DNA from: Pleionea sp041589565
GTDB lineage: Bacteria; Pseudomonadota; Gammaproteobacteria; Enterobacterales; Kangiellaceae
Assembly: GCA_041589565.1 (NCBI GenBank)
Contig: JBFHVL010000035.1
Location: 1-21,152, forward strand
DNA length: 21,152 bases
Direction of reading: 5' to 3'
This document shows positions 15,156 through 21,152 of the stretch, one piece after another. The position numbers were made by a program, and so were the translations under genes. The notes beneath the pieces are model-generated. The model ran no database searches. It saw only the letters and a program-made list of their open reading frames with translations, and had not been told where the DNA came from. Numbering within the stretch: position 1 is the stretch's first letter; each line of letters begins with the position of its first letter.

Positions 15156-15299
15156 GGCGCATAAATTGGTACTTTTACACAACTTTGATATTTATGACTA
15201 AAACAGTAAAAAATAGTGTTATTTATCAACAAGATAGATTTAACGGTAAATTATGCGTACACTAAGCCTACGGTGCTTACCTAGGATATCTCACAACCT

Positions 15300-15317
15300 T
15301 GTAAGAAATATCTCACA
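15300..15317. promoter_or_regulatory. GacA/UvrY-type upstream activating box
   Basis: TGTAAG-AAATAT-CTCACA matches the GacA box TGTAAG-N6-CTTACA at 11 of 12 defined positions. Its centre is about 187 bp upstream of the predicted RNA start. GacA boxes of rsm genes also lie far upstream, on the order of one to two hundred bases. An 11-base part of the right side, ATATCTCACAA (15308-15318), is repeated at 15286-15296, exactly 22 bp away on the same helical face. The box also lies 36 bp upstream of the glycosyltransferase start, so it could affect that gene too. Confidence 0.75.
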
Positions 15318-15352
15318 AAGACTCAGGGTATTTTCTCATCCATCTCAAATTT

Positions 15353-16453
15353 ATGATGCCATCACTCCCTAAAATCTTGCTGTTATCAGCTTACGACACC
15401 CCTAGCCACCGGTACTGGCGTACCACTTTGAAGCAGCTAAAACACTACGATTGGACCCAGTTGGCATTACCCGCGCGTTACTTTGCCTGGCGCCTGAGGG
15501 GTAACAGTTTAAGCTGGGGTCTGGGCGACTACCCCGAGCTCGAGCAAAGCTATGACTTAATTATTGCGACCTCAATGGTTGATATTTCTGCCCTGCGGGG
15601 GTTTCGTCCCACGTTAGCCAGCGCACCGTTATTGGTTTATTTTCATGAAAATCAATTTGATTACCCAATCTCTGAACATCAACACAACGATATTCAATTG
15701 CAACTCACTACTGTTTATAACGCCGTATGTGCCGACCGAATTGTTTTTAACTCCGAGTACAATCGACAAACTTTTTTGAGCGGCGCGAAATCTTTACTCA
15801 AAAAGATGCCAGATTTGGTACCCAAACAGGTGACACAATCCATAGAACATCGCAGCCAGGTGCTTCCAGTTCCTGTCAATGAAACGCCCAAAGCGCCGAT
15901 CAAAATTACAGCAGGCGAAACCTTACACATTCTCTGGAATCACCGCTGGGAATACGATAAAAATCCGGAAACATTTTTCAGCGCTATGGAATATCTCAAG
16001 AACGCAAAGGTTGATTTTACGCTGGATATTATTGGCCAAAACTTTCGCTCTGCCCCTAAAGTGTTTGAGCAGGCGTTTAACACCTTAAGCGATCGCATTC
16101 GCACTTGGGGATTTCTACCCGAAGATGAGTATCAAGCGTGCCTACAGCGCTGCAACTTAGTGATTTCTACCAGCTGGCACGATTTTCAGGGTTTGGCGCT
16201 TCAGGAAGCCATCGCTAATGGTTGCCTGCCGGTTGCGCCTGCTCGTGTCGCTTATCCGGAATATTTACCCGAAGATTTACTCTATCCGGTTGATGGTAAA
16301 AATGAAACACAGGAGCTGGCCGATAAATTGATCGCAATACAAAACAGCGGTTACTGCTTGATGGAGAATCCGGTTAATTCCTATAGTTGGAAGCGACTGC
16401 AAGGCCATTACTCTCAACTTATTGAACAGTTGTTAGCGCTAAAAGTAAATTAA
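15353..16453 (+). CDS. Glycosyltransferase related to tRNA-queuosine mannosyltransferase (GTDC1/QTMAN, DUF3524)
   Basis: The 366 residues match the GTDC1 layout. The N-terminal DUF3524 domain (about 7-175) has LLLSAYDTPSHRYWR, LPARYFAWRLRGNSLSW, LIIATSMVDISALRG, LVYFHENQFDYP and RIVFNSEYNRQTFL, then KKMPDLVPKQV. The C-terminal GT-B nucleotide-sugar half (about 190-366) has LHILWNHRWEYDKNPETFF and STSWHDFQGLALQEAIANGCLPVAP, the donor-site E-x7-E-like region. Human QTMAN mannosylates queuosine in tRNA-Asp. Whether bacterial homologues do the same is not established from this sequence. No signal peptide is present, so it is cytosolic. Start ATG 15353 (or 15356) lacks a strong ribosome site. It is divergent from the Csr-type RNA and downstream of folE-mnmC, both relevant to wobble-base modification. 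Confidence 0.85.
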   Translation: MMPSLPKILLLSAYDTPSHRYWRTTLKQLKHYDWTQLALPARYFAWRLRGNSLSWGLGDYPELEQSYDLIIATSMVDISALRGFRPTLASAPLLVYFHENQFDYPISEHQHNDIQLQLTTVYNAVCADRIVFNSEYNRQTFLSGAKSLLKKMPDLVPKQVTQSIEHRSQVLPVPVNETPKAPIKITAGETLHILWNHRWEYDKNPETFFSAMEYLKNAKVDFTLDIIGQNFRSAPKVFEQAFNTLSDRIRTWGFLPEDEYQACLQRCNLVISTSWHDFQGLALQEAIANGCLPVAPARVAYPEYLPEDLLYPVDGKNETQELADKLIAIQNSGYCLMENPVNSYSWKRLQGHYSQLIEQLLALKVN

Positions 16454-16538
16454 CCTTCTTTTGAAATCGGTTGCCAAGCACTGTGACAAACCGTTAGATT
16501 GCTAGCAACTAAAATAAAATGAAAAGAAAACACTCAAT

Positions 16539-17144
16539 ATGGTTCGATTACACGTACTCTTTTTAGCTTTTTGCTCAGGTTTTTCCATTATGACGGTAGA
16601 ACTGCTGGGAGGTCGCATTATGGCTCCCTTTTTCGGTGGCAGTATTTATGTATGGGGAAGTATTATTACAGTCTTTATGCTGGCTCTTTCAATAGGTTAT
16701 CTTTTGGGTGGTCGTTTTTCCATCAGACAGCCAAGCCATTTAAAATTTGGGTCCCTATTTATTGTCGCCGGATTGCTGTTATTACCTATGCTGTTTGCCG
16801 GCGAATTTATGATGCAGTGGATTTTTGAACGTATTCAGGACCCAAGGTATGGCTCACTGGCAGGTGCATCCCTATTGTTTTTATTACCGACATTAGTTAT
16901 GGGAATGATTGCCCCCTACTCGGTCCGATTACTGGTCGAAAGCACGCAATACAGTGGACAAACGGCCGGTTTTTTATATTTTGTCTCCACACTCGGTAGC
17001 GCCCTTGGCACAATTATGACGTCCTTTTACTTCGTGCTTTGGTTTGAGATTAACACTATTTTGTGGGTCGTTCTGATCGCTTTTCTGTTATGCGGTCTTT
17101 CAGCGATCACTCGCCATATTTTGGGAGAGCCTGCTAATGCTTAA
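16539..17144 (+). CDS. Membrane subunit of a split 'spermidine synthase-like' protein
   Basis: The 201-residue protein is almost entirely membrane, with about six hydrophobic segments (roughly 5-24, 38-58, 70-89, 108-131, 143-168, 170-190). The motifs TVELLGGRIMAPFFGGSIYVWGS and GFLYFVSTLGSALGT are characteristic of the membrane half of 'fused MFS/spermidine synthase' proteins. Normally this half is joined to a methyltransferase-fold domain. Here that domain is the next gene, overlapping by 8 bases (ATGCTTAA). The function of the family is unknown. The paired domain suggests transfer chemistry using SAM or a derivative at the membrane. It lies 85 bases after the glycosyltransferase gene, on the same strand. 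Confidence 0.82.
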   Translation: MVRLHVLFLAFCSGFSIMTVELLGGRIMAPFFGGSIYVWGSIITVFMLALSIGYLLGGRFSIRQPSHLKFGSLFIVAGLLLLPMLFAGEFMMQWIFERIQDPRYGSLAGASLLFLLPTLVMGMIAPYSVRLLVESTQYSGQTAGFLYFVSTLGSALGTIMTSFYFVLWFEINTILWVVLIAFLLCGLSAITRHILGEPANA

Positions 17145-18045
17145 ACTAATGCTCTCACGTTGCCTGTTATTTGTTCTCACCTTCTTGTATTTAAGTGAAA
17201 ACTTGCACGCTCGCGAAATTATACACACGGAACGTTCACTGTATCGAAATATGAGTGTGCTTAAGGAGCGTGGAATGCGCTGCCTTATCTTTGAATCACG
17301 CAAAGAGTCGCCACCTTATCAGACCTGCGTTGATCTCAGGGATCCAAAAAAATTGGTTTTCTCCTATACGCGATTAATTTTATCAGGATTAATTTACCGG
17401 CCTGATGTCGATAAAATTTTAGTCCTCGGACTGGGCGGTGGCACTTTACCCATGACATTATCGGAGCTTTTACCTGACGCTCATATTACATCGGTAGAAA
17501 TTGATCCCGCCGTAATAAAAATTGCGCGTGAGTATTTTAATTATTCGGATAACGAAAAACGATTTTCGGTTGCTCAGGATGCGAGGTTATTTGTTAAACG
17601 TGCAGCACTGAATAACCAAACTTACGACTGGATTATTTTAGATGCCTTTAACGGCGACTACATTCCCGAACATTTAATGACCCAGGAGTTTCTACAGGAA
17701 GTAAAAACTATTCTTAGCGACGATGGATTTGTCACAGCCAATACGTTTTCAAGCAGTCAGCTGTATGCGTACGAATCAGCCACTTACCACAGTGTCTTTG
17801 GCGATTTTTACAATATAAAAAATAAACTCAGCGGCAACCGGATTATTCTCGCCACTAAACAAGCCTCATTAATTACGGTTGAAGTTATCAAGCAAAATGC
17901 GGAAAAGTTAGCAGAGTCGCTAAGTGTTTATGGTGTGGATAGCATGCAACTCTATCGACAATTATCAACCGATAAAGATTGGGACACTGATTCAAGAGTG
18001 TTAACGGATCAATATGCGCCAGCAAACTTACTCAAACGGCAATAA
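17137..18045 (+). CDS. Spermidine synthase-like (methyltransferase-fold) partner protein with N-terminal membrane anchor or signal
   Basis: The 302-residue protein starts with a hydrophobic segment (LMLSRCLLFVLTFLYLSENLHA, about 4-25), either a signal peptide or a seventh membrane helix. The body has the Rossmann-type fold of polyamine synthases: LVLGLGGGTLPMTLSELLP (about 95-113), SVEIDPAVIKIAREYF, QDARLFV and LDAFNGDYIPEHLMTQEFL. The active-site stretch reads DAFNGDYIPEHL rather than the DSTDP-type motif of true SpeE, so I do not call it spermidine synthase. A clear ribosome site (GGGAG) precedes ATG 17137 inside the upstream gene, so this is a coupled pair rather than an obvious frameshift. 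A terminator follows at 18058. Confidence 0.85.
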   Translation: MLKLMLSRCLLFVLTFLYLSENLHAREIIHTERSLYRNMSVLKERGMRCLIFESRKESPPYQTCVDLRDPKKLVFSYTRLILSGLIYRPDVDKILVLGLGGGTLPMTLSELLPDAHITSVEIDPAVIKIAREYFNYSDNEKRFSVAQDARLFVKRAALNNQTYDWIILDAFNGDYIPEHLMTQEFLQEVKTILSDDGFVTANTFSSSQLYAYESATYHSVFGDFYNIKNKLSGNRIILATKQASLITVEVIKQNAEKLAESLSVYGVDSMQLYRQLSTDKDWDTDSRVLTDQYAPANLLKRQ

Positions 18046-18057
18046 GTTTTTTGCATT

Positions 18058-18082
18058 AAAAAAGGCGCATAAAGCGCCTTTT
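18058..18082. terminator. Bidirectional intrinsic terminator between convergent genes
   Basis: A6 (18058-18063), GGCGC, loop ATAAA, GCGCC, T4 (18079-18082). It serves the spermidine synthase-like pair on the plus strand and the cystathionine lyase gene on the minus strand, which ends at 18100. The minus-strand T-run is longer (six). Confidence 0.9.
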
Positions 18083-18099
18083 ATGAACTTTCTAACAAT

Positions 18100-19263
18100 C
18101 TAGGGCAGCAAAGCTTCAGCAATGTCACGCATCAGGTCTTCTGGGTCTTCAATCCCTACAGATAAACGAACTAAATTGTCTGTAATGCCTAATTGCTTTC
18201 GAATATCGGCAGGAACAGAAGCATGCGTCATAATTGCGGGATGATTCACCAGGCTCTCCACACCACCCAAACTTTCAGCTAACGCAAACAGCTGCAATCG
18301 CTCCATAAAGCGACGTGTTTCGGCAAGACCACCACGAATAACAATTGAAATCATGCCGCCAAAACCGTGCATTTGCTCGCTCGCCAATTGATGCTGCGGA
18401 TGAGAGTCGAGGCCCGGATAATAGACACGTTCAATGGCAGGGTGTGCTTCTAGCCAGTTGGCGATGCGTAAACCACTTTCATTGTGACGCTGCATTCGCA
18501 AAGACAAAGTTTTTAATCCACGCAAAGCCAGATAGCTGTCAAAGGGACCGGCAATTGCGCCAGCCGAGTTTTGCAAAAATGCCATCTGCTCCTGCAACTC
18601 TGCGTTGTCACCAACTATCGCCAATCCACCAACCATATCTGAATGACCATTAATGTATTTGGTCGCTGAGTGCATGACAATATCAAAACCATAACTTAAC
18701 GGTTGTTGGTTGTAAGGTGTTGCAAAGGTGTTATCGGCTACGGCGATCAACTTATGTTTTTTAGCAAACTCTGCGATACGCGCCAAATCGACGACTTTGA
18801 GCATGGGATTAGTCGGCGTTTCGATCCAAATCATTCGTGTATTAGGTTTTAGCGCTTTTTCCATATTGGAAAGATCGCTTAAATCAACAAATGAAAAGTC
18901 CAGATTCGCGGTGCGTTTTCGCACTTTATCAAACAGACGGAAGGTTCCACCGTATAAATCATCCATAGCGATCACATGATCACCCGCATCGAGCAGTTCC
19001 AAAATAGTTGCGGTAGCAGCCATGCCAGAAGCAAAAGCAAAGCCACGCTTGCCGCCTTCCAGGTTGGCAATGCAACGCTCATAAGCAAAGCGCGTTGGAT
19101 TTTGCGTACGAGAATATTCAAAACCCGTGTGCTCACCTGGGCTGCTTTGAACATAGGTCGATGTTTGATAAATCGGCGGCATTACGGCACCCGTTGTTGG
19201 ATCGGGTGATTGTCCCGCGTGTATCACACGGGTATCAAATTTGAGCGTTTTAATATCTTGCAT
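18100..19263 (-). CDS. Cystathionine gamma-lyase/synthase-type PLP enzyme
   Basis: This is a Cys/Met-metabolism PLP enzyme of 387 residues, normal length. The PLP lysine is K202 in HSATKYINGHSDMVGG. Other visible parts are YSRTQNPTR (50-58, phosphate contacts from the neighbouring subunit), FASGMAA (77-83), DDLYGGT with the stacking Tyr104, ADNTFATPY with D177, and the C-terminal ESLGGVESLVNHPAIMTHASV. Sequence features alone do not separate cystathionine gamma-lyase from gamma-synthase. The gene lies 46 bases behind a cystathionine beta-synthase-like gene on the same strand, which favours the lyase role: cystathionine to cysteine, 2-oxobutyrate and ammonia in reverse transsulfuration. Confidence 0.93.
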   Translation of the reverse strand: MQDIKTLKFDTRVIHAGQSPDPTTGAVMPPIYQTSTYVQSSPGEHTGFEYSRTQNPTRFAYERCIANLEGGKRGFAFASGMAATATILELLDAGDHVIAMDDLYGGTFRLFDKVRKRTANLDFSFVDLSDLSNMEKALKPNTRMIWIETPTNPMLKVVDLARIAEFAKKHKLIAVADNTFATPYNQQPLSYGFDIVMHSATKYINGHSDMVGGLAIVGDNAELQEQMAFLQNSAGAIAGPFDSYLALRGLKTLSLRMQRHNESGLRIANWLEAHPAIERVYYPGLDSHPQHQLASEQMHGFGGMISIVIRGGLAETRRFMERLQLFALAESLGGVESLVNHPAIMTHASVPADIRKQLGITDNLVRLSVGIEDPEDLMRDIAEALLP

Positions 19264-19309
19264 TGTGCTGTCTCTATTAAAGTCAAAAGGTACGCAACTG
19301 AATTAACGA

Positions 19310-20275
19310 TTAAAGGTACTCGTTTTGTTTCATCCAGTCGTCGTTATACATTTTCGAAAGATATCGGTTACCTGTGTCGCATGCCAACGTAACTACATTT
19401 TTAGGCGAGCTTTGTTCTTGACAATACTTCAGAGCCGCAGCCAACAAGGTTCCACTGGATGAACCTGCCATAATCCCCTCTTTTAACAGAAGATCACGCG
19501 CAGCAGCTAAAGCTTCTTTGTCACTTACCGTATAGGCGGCATCTAACAGGCTCATGTCACAAATATCGGGAATAAAGTCTTCGCCGATACCTTCGACCAC
19601 CCAGGAGCCCGCTTCAATCATTTCTCCGGTTTTATGGTAATGAGTCAACACCGAGCCTTGTGGATCAGCCAAGACCATATCGACCTCAGGATTTTTTTCT
19701 TTTAGAAAACGTCCGACCCCGGTTAAGGTACCGCCAGAACCCACGCCACATACAAAAGCATCAACTTGCTCTTCTAGATCGCGCCAAATCTCTGGACCTG
19801 TGGTTTGGTAATGCGCTTGCCAGTTGGCATCGTTAGCGAACTGATTAACGTAAAATGCATTTTCTTCTTTGGCTATTCGTTCGGCTACTTCCTGATAATA
19901 TTCAGGATGTCCTTTCATAACGTCAGAGCGAGTGCGAATCACTTCAGCGCCCATCGCTCGCAGGTTGTACTCTTTTTCCATGCTCATTTTGTCTGGCATA
20001 ACGATCAATAATCGATAACCTTTTTGCGCAGCCACCAATGCCAAACCTAGACCGGTATTACCTGCAGTAGCTTCTACCAAAGTATCTCCGGGCTTAATGT
20101 CGCCTCGACGTTCTGCAGCATTGATCATACTTAGAGCAATGCGATCTTTAATGGAGTTACCTGGATTTGCCAGCTCCAATTTTAAATATAAATTACAACA
20201 ACCTGTGTCCAGGTGATTCACTTTTACCATTGGCGTATTGCCAATCATGTCTAAAACGTTCTGATAAACCGTCAT
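19310..20275 (-). CDS. Cystathionine beta-synthase (catalytic core only)
   Basis: This PLP enzyme of the cysteine synthase fold has 321 residues. I use ATG 20275 (start MTVYQNVLDMIGNTPMV). The longer frame would begin at TTG 20311 and add a hydrophobic tail foreign to the family. The PLP lysine is K43 in PGNSIKDR, the substrate loop is EATAGNTG (68-75), and GVGSGGTLTG binds the phosphate. Several segments read like eukaryotic CBS rather than CysK/CysM: MPDKMSMEKEYNLRAMGAEVIRT, NPEVDMVLADPQGS, and VVEGIGEDFIPDICD. The expected reaction is serine + homocysteine to cystathionine. It lacks the C-terminal regulatory CBS (Bateman) domains and the N-terminal heme region of animal enzymes. It is first in a two-gene operon with the lyase. 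O-acetylserine sulfhydrylase activity cannot be excluded. Confidence 0.88.
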   Translation of the reverse strand: MTVYQNVLDMIGNTPMVKVNHLDTGCCNLYLKLELANPGNSIKDRIALSMINAAERRGDIKPGDTLVEATAGNTGLGLALVAAQKGYRLLIVMPDKMSMEKEYNLRAMGAEVIRTRSDVMKGHPEYYQEVAERIAKEENAFYVNQFANDANWQAHYQTTGPEIWRDLEEQVDAFVCGVGSGGTLTGVGRFLKEKNPEVDMVLADPQGSVLTHYHKTGEMIEAGSWVVEGIGEDFIPDICDMSLLDAAYTVSDKEALAAARDLLLKEGIMAGSSSGTLLAAALKYCQEQSSPKNVVTLACDTGNRYLSKMYNDDWMKQNEYL

Positions 20276-20408
20276 AATGAATAAGGATAATGTGATTGAA
20301 AACGATAACAATTTAACATATCAGCCAAAAGAACTCATTCTCGCTGTCGTGTTAAACGGCTTTTTCCACTAAAATAATTAAAACTCAAACACACGGAACC
20401 TTGGTCGA

Positions 20409-21131
20409 ATGAGAAACCTGTTACTTTTAAGCAGCTCCAAAGAAGGCAACTCTGGTTATTTAGAGCACGCACGGACAGTTATTGAACGTTTTTTATCCAA
20501 AACCAGCAAAACCAACCCGGTAAAGGCGATATTTATTCCTTTCGCGGGAGTCTCTGTTTCTTATGACGACTATGCAAAAATGGTAAGTGACGCTCTCGCA
20601 GATCTTCCTGTGGAGATTACCTCACTCCACCAAACCGATAATCCTGAGCAGGCACTTAAAAAAGCCGATGCAATTATCGTCGGTGGTGGCAACACTTTCC
20701 ACTTGTTACATCAGTTGTATCAGTTTGATCTTATTGGAACTATTCGCGAACGAGTGATGCAAGGTACACCCTACATTGGATGGAGCGCGGGCTCTAATAT
20801 TGCTGCTCCCGGAATTTTTACCACCAATGATATGCCAATTATTCAGCCGCCCTCATTCCACGCTTTGCACCTGGTCCCGTTCCAGATCAACCCTCATTAT
20901 CTGGATCAGCATCCATCAGGCTTTAATGGAGAAACTCGTGAGCAACGCTTACAGGAGTTTATGGTGGTTAACCCTGATGCGAAAACCGTAGGTCTACCCG
21001 AAGGTACTGCCATTCAACTTATTGATGGCAAAGCCAGTGTGATCGGTGATCATTCGGTAATGCTATTCGTCGACGGTAAAAAAACCGAACTGTCGAAAAA
21101 TCAGAACCTGGATTTTTTACTGGAAGAGTAA
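20409..21131 (+). CDS. pepE: Dipeptidase E (alpha-aspartyl dipeptidase), peptidase family S51
   Basis: PepE is a cytosolic serine peptidase that hydrolyses Asp-X dipeptides. The 240-residue length and the residue order fit the family: IIVGGGNTFHLLHQLYQ (89-105), nucleophile S126 in GWSAGSN, D141 in TTNDMPI, and H163 in NPHYLDQH. The 126/141/163 spacing is the same as the 120/135/157 triad of the Salmonella/E. coli enzyme. There is no signal peptide. It is divergent from the transsulfuration operon and ends 21 bases before the window edge. AACCT...AGGTT just after the stop may be the start of a terminator cut by the edge. Confidence 0.95.
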   Translation: MRNLLLLSSSKEGNSGYLEHARTVIERFLSKTSKTNPVKAIFIPFAGVSVSYDDYAKMVSDALADLPVEITSLHQTDNPEQALKKADAIIVGGGNTFHLLHQLYQFDLIGTIRERVMQGTPYIGWSAGSNIAAPGIFTTNDMPIIQPPSFHALHLVPFQINPHYLDQHPSGFNGETREQRLQEFMVVNPDAKTVGLPEGTAIQLIDGKASVIGDHSVMLFVDGKKTELSKNQNLDFLLEE

Positions 21132-21152
21132 CCTAAAGGAAGGTTCGGAAGG

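Noticed and set aside
15077..15265. Plus-strand open frame of 62 codons in the RNA region
   Set aside because: It has no ribosome site, no recognisable protein features and an unlikely composition. The region is better explained by the minus-strand GGA-rich RNA and its promoter.
16539..18045. Frameshift that broke one fused spermidine synthase-like gene
   Set aside because: The second gene has its own ribosome site (GGGAG) and a hydrophobic N-terminus, and the 8-base overlap is typical of coupled genes. A frameshift remains possible but is not needed.
17137..18045. Calling the protein SpeE (true spermidine synthase)
   Set aside because: The catalytic stretch is DAFNGDYIPEHL, and an N-terminal hydrophobic segment and a membrane partner are present. 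Genuine SpeE is soluble and has a different active-site motif.
18345..18653. Long plus-strand open frames opposite the lyase, leu and cbs genes
   Set aside because: They are antisense to strongly conserved enzymes, have no ribosome sites and show no recognisable protein character. These are shadows.

Overview
The window comes from a flagellated gammaproteobacterium with a moderately AT-rich genome. The evidence is the cheV-cheR / flgA-flgM-flgN arrangement, a sigma-54-type promoter motif at the left edge, PdxB and a full-length MnmC, leuCDB with a divergent LysR gene, and what looks like a Gac/Csr regulatory RNA. The gene set would fit a marine Oceanospirillales-like lineage such as the Kangiellaceae, but sequence alone cannot fix the genus. 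Almost every gene is ordinary chromosomal housekeeping. There is no phage, transposase, CRISPR array, tRNA or rRNA.

Layout. (1) 1-3757, flagella and chemotaxis: cheV and cheR read left, and a -24/-12 promoter motif at bases 1-16 points out of the window, probably to flgB and the rod/hook genes; flgA, flgM and flgN read right. (2) 3778-4304: the decayed remains of a membrane-bound diguanylate cyclase. (3) 4311-8516: the leucine operon leuC-leuD-leuB on the minus strand with a divergent LysR regulator that probably starts at TTG 7635. (4) 8560-10190: a small protein built of RRSGIDRR-type repeats, divergent from an intact cytosolic GAF-like + GGDEF diguanylate cyclase. (5) 10191-10558: a gene-free stretch with an imperfect inverted repeat. 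(6) 10559-14714: pdxB, divergent from folE-mnmC, then a small secreted protein of unknown function. (7) 14715-15352: a 638-base gap with no protein gene. On its minus strand it holds 13 GGA motifs in about 170 nt, an intrinsic terminator, a plausible promoter, and a near-perfect GacA/UvrY-type box about 187 bp upstream of the predicted start. Together these look like a CsrB/RsmX/Y/Z-class RNA that sequesters CsrA. (8) 15353-18045: a queuosine-mannosyltransferase-like (GTDC1/DUF3524) glycosyltransferase and a two-gene 'spermidine synthase-like' membrane system. (9) 18100-20275: cystathionine beta-synthase and cystathionine gamma-lyase, a reverse transsulfuration pair. (10) 20409-21131: dipeptidase E.

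How they fit together. Flagellar genes, two GGDEF loci (one dead) and a Csr-type RNA lie within 15 kb, and motility and c-di-GMP enzymes are classic CsrA targets. folE (first step to queuosine and folate), mnmC (wobble U34) and the GTDC1-like enzyme (Q34 glycosylation in animals) suggest a tRNA wobble-modification neighbourhood. The most valuable unannotated element is the RNA at 14904-15121.
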